A DNA stretch of 64,000 nucleotides from Mallotus nudiflorus (lineage: Eukaryota; Streptophyta; Magnoliopsida; Malpighiales; Euphorbiaceae), in assembly GCA_947683625.1 (NCBI GenBank), contig CANTUR010000918.1, forward strand, positions 124,001 through 188,000. The letters are read 5' to 3'. Numbering within the stretch: position 1 is the first letter of the stretch; each line of letters starts with the position of its first letter. The position numbers and the translations under genes are program-made. Below the pieces are notes generated by a model, which saw nothing but the letters and a program-made list of their open reading frames with translations, did no database searches and had not been told where the DNA came from. Positions 45,762-57,099 of this stretch are shown piece after piece.

Positions 45762-47410
45762 TGATATAATGCAAACTTGCATAGTTATTTAGGTATTATA
45801 AGTGTTGTTTTATTTCATTTTAGTAAGTTTTTATGCTTATTTAGTTATACAATTGTTATTTTTATTTTTCAAATGCTTTTTATGATAGTTTGTATGTTTT
45901 TTTAATATGTTTTTAGGTTTAATTGATGCATTAGAAGGACCTTAGATTTGTTAGAATGAAGTATAAATCTTGAAAAGATAAAGGAAGTTGAATTGGAGTT
46001 GTGATAACTTGTTACACCAGGGATGACTCATTACAGAAGCTATCCGTGCCGACTAGACCCTTCATGCCGACTCGTTCCACTTATGCCTCATCAAAGAGAT
46101 TCAACTTTTTAGCTCTAAGTAGTTTTTGTATTTTGGCCATAAATTCTTCTAAAAATGTCCAAATGAGGTGATTTTAGTTGTTTTGGAAAGATAACTTAAA
46201 GATCTAGAACTTTTATGTAGGGACATTCTCTAGATAAGGTCATATGGATGGATAAAAATGCCCTAGAAGTTACTACATTGAGTTGTGACCTTTTATGTAA
46301 AAGGGCACCTTTTCAATTTGTAACTCCTTTTTAACCACCTCTAGGGTCTATATATAGATCAATGGCAACCTGTAAAAGGGATATATATATTCATTCAGAG
46401 ATATTCATATCTGAAAAAAAAGAACATTATTATTATAAGAAAATACAAAATTTCATTAGAACAATCTTAGTCTTAGATATAATATTTTTGAAGATCAATT
46501 AGAAGAAAGCAAGAAGGAAGCAAGAAAATAAGATTGCTCTACATCAACAAGTGCTGGAAGATTATTAAAAGGGTTTTATCAATTCCTTTTCTTCTTTTCT
46601 TATTGTTTTATAATTATGTTTATTGGCTAAGTCTTATTTGAGAAGCAATGATGAATTAAATAAGAACTACATTTTCTATCTTATCTTTTTATGGTTTAAT
46701 TTCAATTAGTGCTTGATTAAGTTATTTATGATTGATCACCATATGTAACTTATTTTAATCAATTTACTTACAATCAGAGTTGGAGTAATTTGGTGGAAAT
46801 ATAATTGAGATTACTTAAGAGTTGGATTTACTTAGAGACAAGGAATTCATCTTAAGGGAAACAATTAGTATATTACTTATAATTTCCTTGTCTATCTCTA
46901 CAATACACTGAGAGAGCTTGTAGACTCTAGGCGAGAATATCCTTGATCAACAACGAGACTTGCTTTCAAGGATTTATTAGTATAATGTCATTTATGATTT
47001 TCTCTTATCTCTGCAATACAATGAGAGAGCTTGTACACTCTAAGGGGAAATACTTCTAATTGATAATGAGAGTTACTTTTAGGAACTTTACTTTAATTTG
47101 CTAACGAGAATTGATTTTAAAGATTATATGAACTAATTTGCAATCAATATGTTTTGTGATAATTTCTTATAAGTTTTTGTTTACATTCTAATTTGTGCTT
47201 CTCTTATATATATTGCATTTTTATTCTGTTTAGTATTATAGTAATTAGGAATAATTAGATCACCAATTATATTTGATTTAGTTTTGCCTATCCATCTGAG
47301 TATTTGCTCGGTTAATACATAATTCTTCCCAAATCCCGAGTGTTCGATACACAACTTGCTCTATACTAAGTCCTTAGAGACTAGGGTTATACAATTCTAC
47401 CTGCTCAAGA
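45762..47410 (+). repeat. Athila 5' LTR (1649 bp)
   Basis: Starts TGATATAATGC and ends CTGCTCAAGA. It contains a TATA-like CTATATATAGATC near 46348 and a CCGTGCCGACT..CATGCCGACTCG segment. It shows three diverged GAGAGCTTGTA.ACTCTA-type repeats at about 46910-47110. Its last 800 bp match 51273-52080. Confidence 0.85.
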
Positions 47411-47411
47411 A

Positions 47412-47430
47412 TTTGGCACCATTGCCGAGG
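47412..47430 (+). other. Primer-binding site, Athila tRNA-Asp type
   Basis: TTTGGCACCATTGCCGAGGA is a decayed form of the Athila PBS TGGCGCCGTTGCCGGGGA, right after the LTR. Confidence 0.75.
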
Positions 47431-47614
47431 ATTTGATTTAAGTAATTATTATTAACTTAGGGTAGAAAAAGGTTGTTTTAGGCCTTGTTTTAATTTTTGT
47501 TGTTTTTTTTATTTTTATTTTAAATTTATTTATTTATTTTTTATTTTTGGTTTGTTTTTTTAATTTAATTTAATTTATTATTTATTTATTTATTTTGTTT
47601 GATTGTGAATTTAC

Positions 47615-48960
47615 ATGCTTACTAGACGTACTAGTGATAGCAATTTGAACTTTGATCCTAAAATTGATTTAACTTTACATGCACTATGTAGGGAACAAAG
47701 ACAAAGAAGATAGAATCAATTCAATAGAATGGCTCAATCGGAGAGAAGGACATTAGGTGATTTTGCAATGCCCGATAACTCATGTAGTTTTGGTGGAATT
47801 GTGGCTTCTGCTATTGCTAATAATAACTTTAAAATCAAGCCAACTATTATCCAAATGGTGCAAAATAATCAGTTTGGAGGCTTATAAGGAGAAGATCCTT
47901 ATGCCCACATTTTGACTTTTCTTAATGTGTGTGCAACCTTCAAGATCAATGGTGTGATGGATGATGCAATGAGGCTGAGACTCTTCCTATTTTTGGTAAA
48001 GGAAAAAGTACAACTTTGGCTTGCTAGTTTGCCAAATAAGTCAATCACAACATGGGATCAATTGAAGCAAGCATTTATGCACAAATACTTTCCACCACAC
48101 AAGACAACTAAGTTTCGCAATGAGATCACTACTTTCAAGCAAAGTGGAAGTGAGAAAATTTATTCGACTTAGGAGAGATTCAAGGAACTTCAAAGGCAAT
48201 GCCCACATCATGACTTGCCGGATTGGATGATTCCTCAAATCTTTTACAATGGTTTAACGGATGATAATAGGAACATTGTGAATGCAGCTTCTAATGGAAA
48301 GTGGATGGATGAAACGACTAGAGAAGCTATTACATTGTTATAGGAACTTGCATCTCAAGGATACATGGGTGATGAAACAACTATGGCAAAAGCAAGAGTT
48401 TTGGAACTTAACACTAACAATATGTTGAATGCAACGGTGGATGCTCTCACCAAATTGGTAAGTAAATCTCAAATTAATTCTTTAGAATGTACTAATGTTG
48501 TTTGTGAGTCTTGTGCAGGATCTTATCCATATTCTTAATGTACTTTAAGTACAAATAAGGATGTGAACTATATGCAGGGAGGTTTCAACCAAAGAATGGG
48601 GTTAAATTCCAACACTTATAACCCTTAGTGGAGGAACCATCCTAAATTCTCATGGTCAATCCAATCCTCTTAATTAACCCTCTATATAACCCAAACACTA
48701 AACCCCAAAACCCACCTGGATTTTCTATGAAACAACAAACCTTTAATCCTACCAACCCTAAACCTACTCTTGAAAACATTATGGAGCAATTTGTTAACCA
48801 ACAAATGTCCATAAAAAAATAAAATGAGGAGCAATTTAAGTAGCTAAATTCTAAACTTGACAAAATTGCTACTCATAACCGTATCCTTGAAACCCAAATT
48901 GCCCAACAAGCCTCTACCTTTAACACTAAACCTTTGGGAAAGCTCCCTAGCCAACTAGAG
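47615..48960 (+). pseudogene. gag: gag of the internal Athila element
   Basis: ATG at 47615 (MLTRRTSDSNLNFDPKID). It continues with KIKPTIIQMVQNNQFGG, then 47912-48172 (LRLFLFLVKEKVQLWL and SLPNKSITTWDQLKQAF), then KYFPPHKTTKFRNEIT and QRQCPHHDLPDWMIPQIFYN. The order of blocks is characteristic of Athila capsid. Single-base stops interrupt one largely consistent frame; for instance TAA at about 47886-47888 and TAG near 48172 fall where Q or W is expected. No zinc knuckle was seen with confidence. Not functional. Confidence 0.82.
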
Positions 48961-49973
48961 TATATACAAAAAGAGTCTTGTCAAGCAATTACTTTGAGAA
49001 GTGGTAAGGAGGTTGAAAAAGATCTCAATAAGAAAAATAGAGTGGTTAATAATGAGGATGATGGGATAGAGATTAATGAGGTGGATGTTAGGAATAAAAA
49101 TGATGAAAAGTGTGAAAAAAAAGTGATAAGAGAGATGCCATACCACCCAAAGAGGATGAACCTAAGGTAGATTTAAAAACACTTCCCTTTCCTCAAAGAT
49201 ATATAAGGCGTAGTTTAGATAAACAGTTTGGAAATTTTCTTGATTATCTTAAGGAAATTACTATCACCATACCATTTGTAGATGCTATTAGAGATATGCC
49301 TGCATGGGGTAAATTTTTGAAAGATAATGTTAGTCATAAGATTAAGTTAGGAGATTATGGCTTAGTATCCATTGTTGAAGAATCTAAGGCTATGTACTCC
49401 AAGTCTCCTCCAAAGCTTAAGGATCTCAGTTTTTTTACGGTTCTTTATGTAATTAGAAGTACGCATTTTGATAAAGCTTTATGTGATATTGGTGCTAGTG
49501 TTAGTCTTATGCCTTACTCTATCTACAAAAAGCTTGATTTAGAGGAACTTAAGCCTACCAATATGTGTCTTTCCATGGCGGATAAATCTGTTACATATCC
49601 ACTTGGCATTCTTGAAAATGTGCCAAAAAAAGTGGGAAAATTTGTAATTCCAGCTGATTTTATGGTATTGGAAATGGAGGAGGATCTTGAGATCCCCATG
49701 TTGTTTAGAAGACCATTCTTGATGACAGCCAGAGCAATCATTGATATGAAGAAGGGAAAAACTACATTAGAAGTAGATAATGACCACATAGAATTTGATG
49801 TGTTCAAGATCATGAAGTCAATACCAATAGAAGTAGCAAGTAGAATTGATTCTATTGATGTTATTGATGGATGCATTGATGAAGTAATCCATAAGTGTTT
49901 AAGAAGTGATTCTATGGAGCTAAACAAGATGCAAGAAGCTAATGAGCAAGTCTTGGAGGTAGTTCCATATTAA
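48934..49973 (+). pseudogene. pol: gag-protease linker and protease of the internal Athila element
   Basis: 48934-49170 holds the QAITLRSGKEV motif that precedes Athila protease, then an acidic stretch. After a break, 49296-49973 is open for 225 codons: MPAWGKFLKD near the start, then KALCDIGASVSLMPYSIY with the active-site D-I-G-A near 49485, then VPKKVGKFVIPADFMVLEMEED and RRPFLMTARAIIDMKKG. The retroviral-type aspartic protease active site is kept, and the flap-end glycine motif reads FRRPFL instead of LGRPFL. This is the best-preserved ORF of this element. Confidence 0.82.
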
Positions 49974-50282
49974 CCTTTTCAAAGGACATCAAGATTTGAA
50001 CCTTTAAGGAGGGAGGATGATCCAAAAGCTTATACATCAAATGAAGAAGTTGAGTTAAAGCTCAAGCCTCTACTGTCAAATCTCAAATATGCATTTATTG
50101 AATCTAATCTTAAATTTCCTTTTATTGTTAATTCATCTTTGCCTAGTAATTATATTGATGCTTTATATGATAAATTGAATAGTCATAAGAATGCCATTGG
50201 TTATTTTATTAATGACTTGAAGGGAATTAGTCCTAAAATATGTATGCATAGAATTTTATTGGAAGATAATGCCAAGCCTTCC

Positions 50283-51272
50283 ATTGAAGGTCAAAGGTGA
50301 TTAAATCCCACTCTCAAAGAAGTGGTGAGAAAAGAGGTAACAAAGTTGCTTGATAATGGAATTATATACTCTATTAGTGATAGTAAATGGGTGAGCCCCG
50401 TTCAAGTAGTACTAAAGAAGGGAGTCTTAACCATTGTTAGGAATGCATCTAATGACTTGATACCTACTAGAACTATCACAGGATGGCGTATGTGTATTGA
50501 CTATAGGAAATTAAATAAAGCAACTAGGAAGGATCACTTCCCATTGCCTTTTATTGACCAAGTTCTTGAGAGGTTAGCTAATTTTTCTTATTTCTGTTAC
50601 TTAGATGGACTTAGTGGATTTTATCAAATTCCTATTCATCCTGAAGATCAAGCTAAGACTAATTTTACATGCCCATATGGTACTTTTGCTTTTAGGCAAA
50701 TGCCTTTTGGTTTATGTAATGCACTTGCAACTTTCCAAAGGTGCACGTTTTCCATATTCAGTGATTTGCTTGATGATTGTGTAGAAGTTTTTATGGATGA
50801 TTTTAGTGTTTATGGTACTAACTTTTCCAATTATCTAGACAATCTTTCTAAGGTTCTTGACAAGTGTATTGAGCATGGATTGGTCTTAAATTGGGAAAAA
50901 TGCCATTTCATGGCATAATAAGGCATAGTTTTTGGACATTTAGTTTTAAGAAGGGGCTTTGAAGTTGACAGGGCAAAGATTGAAGTGATTGATAATTTGC
51001 CACCACCAAAGTGTGTTAAATATATAATAAGCTTCCTTGGACATGCTAGTTTTTATCGAAGATTTATCAAAGACTTTTCCAAAATAGCAAAGCCATTATG
51101 TAAGTTACTTGCTAAGGATGTTGTGTTTGAGTTTAATGATGCGTGCCTTGATGCATTTGAGACTTTAAAGAAGGCTCTTATTTCCACACCTATTTTGTAA
51201 CCACCTAATTAGGAGCAACCATTTAAAATAATGTGTGATGCTAGAAATTTTATTGTAGGAGCTATTTTGGGT
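50283..51272 (+). pseudogene. pol: Reverse transcriptase of the internal Athila element, truncated
   Basis: 50322-50918 is open: WVSPVQVVLKKG, TGWRMCIDYRKLNKATRKD, HFPLPFIDQVLERLA, FRQMPFGLCNALATFQR, and the catalytic FMDD at 50790-50801. Two stops follow near 50919, then FGHLVLRRGFEVDRAK, SFLGHASFYRRFIKDFSKIAK (50985-51200) and the start of RNase H (MCDARNFIVGAILG) up to about 51272. The frame then falls directly into LTR sequence, so the rest of RNase H and all integrase are deleted. The RT catalytic residues are present, but the protein is broken. Confidence 0.82.
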
Positions 51273-52080
51273 CTATTGTCTAATTATGTCTATTGGCCAA
51301 GTCTTGTTTGAGAAGCAATGATGAATTAAATAAGAACTACATTTTCTATCTTATCTTCTTATGATTTAATTTCAATTAGTGCCTAATTAAGTTATTTATG
51401 ATTGATCACCATATGTAACTTATTTTAATCAATTTACTTACAATGAGAGTTGGAGTAATTTGGTGGAAATATAATTGAGATTACTTAAGAGTTGGATTTA
51501 CATGGAGACAAGGAATTCATCTTAAGGGAAAAAATTAGTAAGTTACTTGTGATTTCCTTGTCCATCTCTATAATACACTAAGAGAGCTTGTAAACTCTAG
51601 ATAGGAATATCTTTGATCGACAATGAGAGTTGCTTTTAAGGATTTATTGGTATAATGTCATTTATGATTTTCTCTTATCTCTGTAATACACTGAGAGAGC
51701 TTGTAGACTCTAAGGGGAAAGACTTCTAATTGATAATGAGAGTTACTTTTAGGAACTTTACTTTAATTTGCCAATGAGAGTTACTTTTAAAGATTATACA
51801 CACTAATTTCCAATCAATATGTTTTATGATAATTTCTTATAAGTTTTTGTTTACATTCTGATTTGTTCTTCTCTTATATATATTGCATTTTTATTCTATT
51901 TAGTATTATAGTAATTAGGAATAATTAGATCACCAATTATATTTGATTTAGTTTTACTTATCCATCTAAGTATTTTCTCGGTTAATACATAATTCTTCCT
52001 AAATCCCAAGTGTTCGACACCTGACTTGCTCTATACTAAGTCCTTAGAGACTAGGGTTATACAATTCTACCTGCTCAAGA
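51273..52080 (+). repeat. Athila 3' LTR, 5'-truncated (about 808 bp)
   Basis: From about 51273 (TTGTCTAATTATGTCTATTGG) it follows 46605-47410 closely, ending CTGCTCAAGA. The first half is missing. The junction may have used a short TATTGT-like homology. Confidence 0.85.
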
Positions 52081-52085
52081 ACCAT
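52081..52085. repeat. Target-site duplication ACCAT, right copy
   Basis: Matches 45757-45761. Confidence 0.8.
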
Positions 52086-52657
52086 CCCATTAACGATGGA
52101 CACACTCTACCAGTAAGGCCGGAGAGCAACACTCTTCTTTTTGTCAATTGCCATGCAGTCACCATCTCTCCCATCCAATGTGATCTTGCCACCCACTAGC
52201 TAAGGAAGATATGCTCAAAAGGCAAGAATGAACAAAGAATCTTTAAAAGAGAAATAATCAATGCAGTAGGAGTCAGACATACTTGATAAGGGGACAATTT
52301 TCTCATGTAGTCCTGAGCCACTGTGAAATCCTTAATCAAATGAGTAGTCCTCCTGATCCAATAAGAATAATGAGGAAAGCCATCTACAAAAAAATGCTCA
52401 ATGGTCAAAAGAGGGAGAACCTTAAACTCATAAGCCCATATTTGAGCACCATATGGACCATTGGTACGAGTCCCCACATTGGAAGTCCTTACTCTAGTGG
52501 CCTCTATGAAGTTACCCTCCTCATCCCAAAAGATATCCTTTAGACCCTTCAAAATGTCAAGGAACTCCATCCTATACAAACAAAATGAAGGTGCAAAAGC
52601 AAAAACATAGCATAAAGCATTGAAACATGAAAGGGGATAAGAAGAGTTAGAAAACAC
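52081..52657 (-). pseudogene. Antisense ORF of the Tat element, proximal part
   Basis: On the minus strand 52196-52657 is open for 153 codons; the recognisable part reads FLDILKGLKDIFWDEEGNF, YGAQIWAYEFKVLPLLTIE and SYWIRRTTHLIKDFTVAQD. A further piece to the left (about 52085-52200) encodes LVGGKITLDGRDGDCMAID and KKSVALRPYW before a stop. The composition is protein-like (W, Y, charged residues), unlike shadow ORFs. Antisense ORFs with similarity to a plant mobile domain are known downstream of pol in some Tat elements. Here the gene runs against the element's own transcription. The Athila element interrupts it at 52080. Confidence 0.6.
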
Positions 52658-53126
52658 TTAAAAATTTCTGAAAGAAGCCTCCCTATACCTCCATAACATG
52701 CATTGAAATGAGCATGGAGAGGCAAGGCACATGACCATGTGCCCCCCATGTGCAGCCATGTGCACTTCTTCCCTCCACATTCTCATGTATGGTTTTACGC
52801 ACACTTTGAGACTTTGCACACTCATTTCTCTGGTCCTAAACCTCGATTTGAACATTAGACATGCACTAAACTCACATGAGGAATGCATTTGTCTAAAGAT
52901 ACCACTTTTAAAAACTCAGCATCTTTGGAAAGAAGAAAATAGGGAAGAATCATCAAAAGGATAGCTTGATCGTAATCATCAAAACAACATTTGCAATACA
53001 ACAAGTAATCATCATTACTACATTATCACTACATCATCATTGAATTATCACTACATCATCACCGTATCATCACTAACTAAGACTAAAAGAGAAGGACACA
53101 TTACATTAATCACAATGATCATAAAG
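52658..53126 (+). other. Non-coding stretch of the Tat 3' region
   Basis: Only short frames in this sequence. 52980-53060 has repeated ATCATCACTACATC-type phrases that lead into the minisatellite. Confidence 0.5.
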
Positions 53127-53700
53127 ACCTATTCGTCTGACACTGAAAGAGGTTATAGTGGCATGATTTTATTCACTTAACACCTAAAGAGGTTATCATG
53201 GCATGATTCTTTTCAACTGACACCTAAAGAGGTTATAGTGGCATGATTTTGTTCTCCTAGCACCGAAGGAGGTTATATTGGCATGATTTTTCTCGTTAGA
53301 CTCCTAAAGAGGTTATAGTGTCAGTATTTGTTTGTTTGCCTAACACTTATAGAGGTTATAATGACATGATTCTGTTTGCCTAACACCTGAAGAGGTTATA
53401 GTAGTATGATTCTATTTACCTAATAGCTAAAGAGGTTGTCATGGTATGATTCTATTTTCTTGACACTTAAAGAGGTTACAGTGGCATGATTCTATTCGCT
53501 TGACAATTGAAGAGGTTATAGTGGTAATATTTGTTTGTTTGCCTGACATCGGAGGAGGTTATAGTGGCATGATTTTGCTAGCTTGACACCTGAAGAGGTT
53601 ATAGCGATAGCATTTATCTATTTGCCTGACACCTGAAGAGGTTATAATAGTAGCATCTATCTATTCACCTGACACCTGAAGTGGTTATAGCGGCAGTATC
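53127..53700 (+). repeat. Minisatellite of about 40-bp unit, about 14 copies
   Basis: A GAGGTTATAGTGGCATGATT core recurs at about 53149, 53190, 53230, 53270, 53310, 53350, 53390, 53430, 53470, 53511, 53556, 53592, 53637 and 53671, joined by CTGACACCTGAAGA-type sequence. Units vary by substitution, and two or three are a few bases longer. Tandem repeats just upstream of the 3' LTR are a known feature of Tat/Ogre elements and a proposed source of satellite DNA. Confidence 0.9.
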
Positions 53701-53828
53701 ACAATAGTTGAATTAAAATGACAGAACAATTAGGTAAGTACCTTTCTCTTTAAAAAATGATTTTTTACATCTTTACATTTGCTTCATGTGTATTGACACT
53801 AGTGTTAGGTGGCTATACAACACATGTG

Positions 53829-53842
53829 AAATGGGTGGCAAT
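53829..53842 (+). other. Polypurine-like tract before the Tat 3' LTR
   Basis: GAAATGGGTGGCAAT precedes TGTCATACC. It is purine-rich but weak. The same GCAAT precedes the 5' LTR at 31260-31264. Confidence 0.45.
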
Positions 53843-55730
53843 TGTCATACCTCAACTTTGGTTGTCCCCAAAAAGGTCCAATGATGAAATGAACCTCTAA
53901 AATGACTATACAACACACATGTAACCTAATTGACCCCCACCAGTGTGCAAAATTAATCACTGAGCCATTAAGTTGTGCTCTAACCTTAGGAAACACAAAT
54001 TATTAGAACAATAAGAAGCAAGAATTCCCTTATGGGAACACTTAGCTTATTGGATCAGTGTTCATTTTGCTAGACCTAGACCTAACTTTATAAAAAAAAT
54101 GGAAATCAATTTTGATAAAATAGACTTTAGAAACACATTTAGAGGCTCCAAAAACTCCGTAAGTGGTCTTGAAATAGTTTAACACAACCTTAGAATCAAC
54201 GTGTGTCACTTAGAAGTGCATGTAAAGCCATACACACCAAAATTAAAGCTAAACCAAACAAAAAAAACTTAAAAAACATATCCAAAAGGCTCCAAAATCT
54301 CCAAAAGTGGTATTAGAATAGTAAAAAATAACTCGAATTAGCGCATATAACTCAAAAGTTCACGTAAACACCCTTAGGTGTCATGCACTAAAATCGGGGC
54401 CAAATTTAAAAAATGGACTTTGAAAACACATCAAGAAGGCCCAAAAGCCCTAGAAACCAACATTAGGAAAGCCTACAAAGCCCTGAATGGAGCATGTAAC
54501 ATATGAAAGTGTGCGTAATCACACGTGAGCGCGCTTGGCCATGTGCCAAAATGTGATCACATGCTAAGGATGCATTTACATGCACTTCACATGGCCACAT
54601 GCTCCATCCTAGGAATGTGCATGACCATGCCTATAGCCCCCTATTCCATATATTTTTCACTATAAATAGACATCTCCACACCCCTATTTTAAGGGGGGAG
54701 CAACTGGGAGCACACACACACTAAAAAATTTGTTTGATCGAAGGCACTAAAAACCCTTTTCCATATAGTTTTTGCTCTCCCACTATCTTTTTTCTTAAGA
54801 GATTAGACCTCTTTTCCACCAAACCAAGCCCTATCTATATGAAAGCATGCTTTAAATGTATAGAAACTAGCATCATTCTATTGTCATTTTGAACATCTCG
54901 ATGAGGAAAGATTGATAATCCCTCGAAGCTAAAGCTTTAAAACCCATTTAAGCTTAGTCGAGTCTAAGGACCACACAATCATTTTAGCACATTTATTTTA
55001 TCATACTACATTTCATTTTATTATCGCCAACATTTGAGAATACTACTATTGTTGTGTGATGAGATTGGCAATTTTGCATGCTATATGAATAATATATGCT
55101 TTATTATGCACATTTCATATCATCATTCTACATCCTCTAGTTTTGAAACATGAAATTACATCATAAATATCAATAATGTGAAAGTTCATATCCTGAAATA
55201 GAGTTATTATGTTTTCGGTCCATTGATGACATCATGCATCCCCTATATTATCATCATAGCATAAATAATCAGTACAAGCATGGATGATCATCTACATATC
55301 ACTTACTCTTTCAAATGATCAAGTGTCCATTGCTTATCCCATTATTCATATGATTGAGCAAGCTATGTGAATGGTCGTATTTGCCTTGCAGATTCATTAG
55401 ATTTACTTCTTTGTAATTTTTTTCCTTTTATAGGTATTTCATTAGGAAAGTGATATAATAATAATATCCTTTAGCTTTATTATCTTCCACAATCTAATGA
55501 ATTATGTGAATGCTATACAATCTGCCATTACCAAAACTTGGGTATTATGGTAGCCATACATCAAACATTGTATAATGAGAAATAGTCAAAAAGTATATGT
55601 GATACCTTGATCCTATAAATCTCTGCTGGGGTTAATACTCATTGAGTGACCTAATGTTATCCATTTTCTTTTCTTTATTTTTAAAAATCAAGTGGCGACT
55701 CCATAAAATATAAAAAAACATCTCATTCTT
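53843..55730 (+). repeat. Tat element 3' LTR
   Basis: Matches 31265-32915 and 35951-36217. TATA box TATAAATAG at 54661-54669. Similarity ends at TCTCATTCTT (55730), after which the sequence belongs to a minus-strand Athila fragment. The final bases of the LTR and the TSD appear to be lost or changed. Confidence 0.85.
54661..54669 (+). promoter_or_regulatory. TATA box of the Tat 3' LTR
   Basis: TATAAATAG in the same context as 32116-32124. Confidence 0.65.
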
Positions 55731-55739
55731 TGGTAAGGA

Positions 55740-56400
55740 GTCCAGAGGTAGAAGGGCATGCCTTTATGGAGATGGTAAAGGGAGACTCAAATGTGCCATA
55801 GCCTTGAAATATTCCTGAAGCTTAAAATGATGGAAAGACAATTATTCTCAATATCAAAGAGTCAGTTATGAACATCATTATACTTGGATCCATTATTTTC
55901 TGAAGGCTTTGGATTATATAGTTTATCATTGCATTTAGGCGATCCAACTTTCAAGGACTTATTTCCATCCTTCACTTGATAACTGAGGTAGATGCAGAAC
56001 TAGTTCTTGCTCTTATTCTTCCTCTTCCTCTTTCTCATCATCACCCTCATATTTACTCTCATATGGTTTAGGTAAATTTGACCTCTATAAGGAAAATTTC
56101 CTCAAATGATAGCACTTCCTGGTGGTTAGGTTCATTAATTCTTTTGTATATGAAATTACCTCAGCTCTAGTAAGTAGGAGCCAATTTATCTTTTCCTATG
56201 GAATATGAGGTATTTTAGTGGTTTGTGGATTAAAAGAATGGAAATGTGAAGCCAAATTTATCACAATTTTGAGATCGATGCTTTATGTGCTTTGGCAACT
56301 TGCCACAAGGTTTGCAAAACAAAGTAGGTGGTAGAAATCCTTGTGCGAGTGTGCATACACCACAATATCAATTTCAAAAGAAGAGAGGAAGAGTGAAAGA
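55740..56400 (-). pseudogene. Plant-transposon-type ORF fragment, C-terminal part
   Basis: On the minus strand a frame near 56370 reads LILWCMHTRTRISTTYFVL, then LWQVAKAHKASISKL before a stop. Further left are pieces such as ISYTKELMNLTTRKCYH and an acidic tail SKYEGDDEKEEEEE near 56000-56060. The WCMHTRT block overlaps the end of the fragment at 27857-28405 (MN-stop-CMHTR), so the two are opposite ends of the same type of gene. Frameshifts and stops throughout. The family name (PF20167-like) is from memory. Confidence 0.45.
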
Positions 56401-57099
56401 GAGTGGTGGTGGTTTTAGGTTACAGGAATTGGGACGGGTGCGATCGCGGTGGATGACACGATCATAATAGAGAGAATTAAAGTGCCTATGATGATGTACT
56501 CATTATCAGCCTAAGCCCATACTCACAATAGAAGCTCACTAGGCTCTCAAACTATGAAATCATGATTGCTAATATGTGGTGATCTCAAATTTTGACTCAA
56601 CTCTACAAAGGTTAAGGAAATTGTGATCGTGGTTACTAATATGATCATGATAGTGGCTAGAGGAACAACATCAACAATCATTACTATTAGCCTATATGCA
56701 AGAAAAATTAACACAACAAAGACACACTAAAATGTAAATTAACAAACAAAATAATATAAAAACATGCTAATTTAAGGTTATTACCTTGACTATTCCCCTA
56801 ATTAAATAACTCAATTAAGAATGAAGAATGAACACCTCCCATCCTTGTCAGTAATGATTTATTAACCAAATTCTATATCATCATAGCAATCTTGATAGTT
56901 ATGCCTTTTAGAAATATAAACCACTTTAAGCACTTGCATTGCTTTCCTCTCTAAATTCACCTTTATTTTTTCCTTTTTAGCTTTAGTCTGATCTTAAGAA
57001 GTTTAAGGTTTAATTTTCTATTTACTGCCCTATTTCTTGGTTATAGTTGACTTTATCTTGGTTGCTCATTTGTTTTTAATTGCTTCCACTTCCCCATAA
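56401..57099 (-). other. Non-coding or highly decayed Athila-derived sequence
   Basis: No frame was recognised. The part near 56430-56650 has GATCGCG..GATGACACGATCATAAT and AATCATGATTGCTAA phrases like those in Athila-type LTRs (compare 30010-30210), so a piece of LTR may be included. Confidence 0.35.

Larger units (their letters stand above)
45762..52080 (+). mobile_element. Athila element inserted in the Tat element (internally deleted)
   Basis: 5' LTR 45762-47410, PBS 47412-47430, gag, protease, RT, then an abrupt jump at about 51272 into the middle of a 3' LTR (to 52080). TSD ACCAT. The rest of pol, the 3' untranslated part and the first half of the 3' LTR are missing, so an intact element would have been several kb longer. 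The LTR end as set by the TSD reads CTCAAGA rather than the canonical CA. Confidence 0.85.
31265..55730 (+). mobile_element. Tat/Ogre-type Ty3/gypsy element with two nested insertions
   Basis: The LTRs start TGTCATACC at 31265 and 53843. Inside lie a PBS of the Ogre/Tat type (36335), gag, pol with two RNase H domains, an antisense ORF and a minisatellite before the 3' LTR. Without its insertions (about 3.0 kb in the 5' LTR and 6.3 kb at 45762-52080) it is about 15 kb, normal for this lineage. All ORFs are broken. No matching 5-bp TSD was found: 31260-31264 is GCAAT, but the right LTR end is truncated or unclear. Confidence 0.82.

Noticed and set aside
53127..53700. CRISPR-like array (regular 40-bp spacing)
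   Set aside because: The whole unit is repeated with no unique spacers, and it sits in a plant retrotransposon; it is a minisatellite.
53843..55730. TSD of the Tat element
   Set aside because: GCAAT lies left of the 5' LTR, but no GCAAT follows 55730; the right end appears truncated, so no TSD is claimed.
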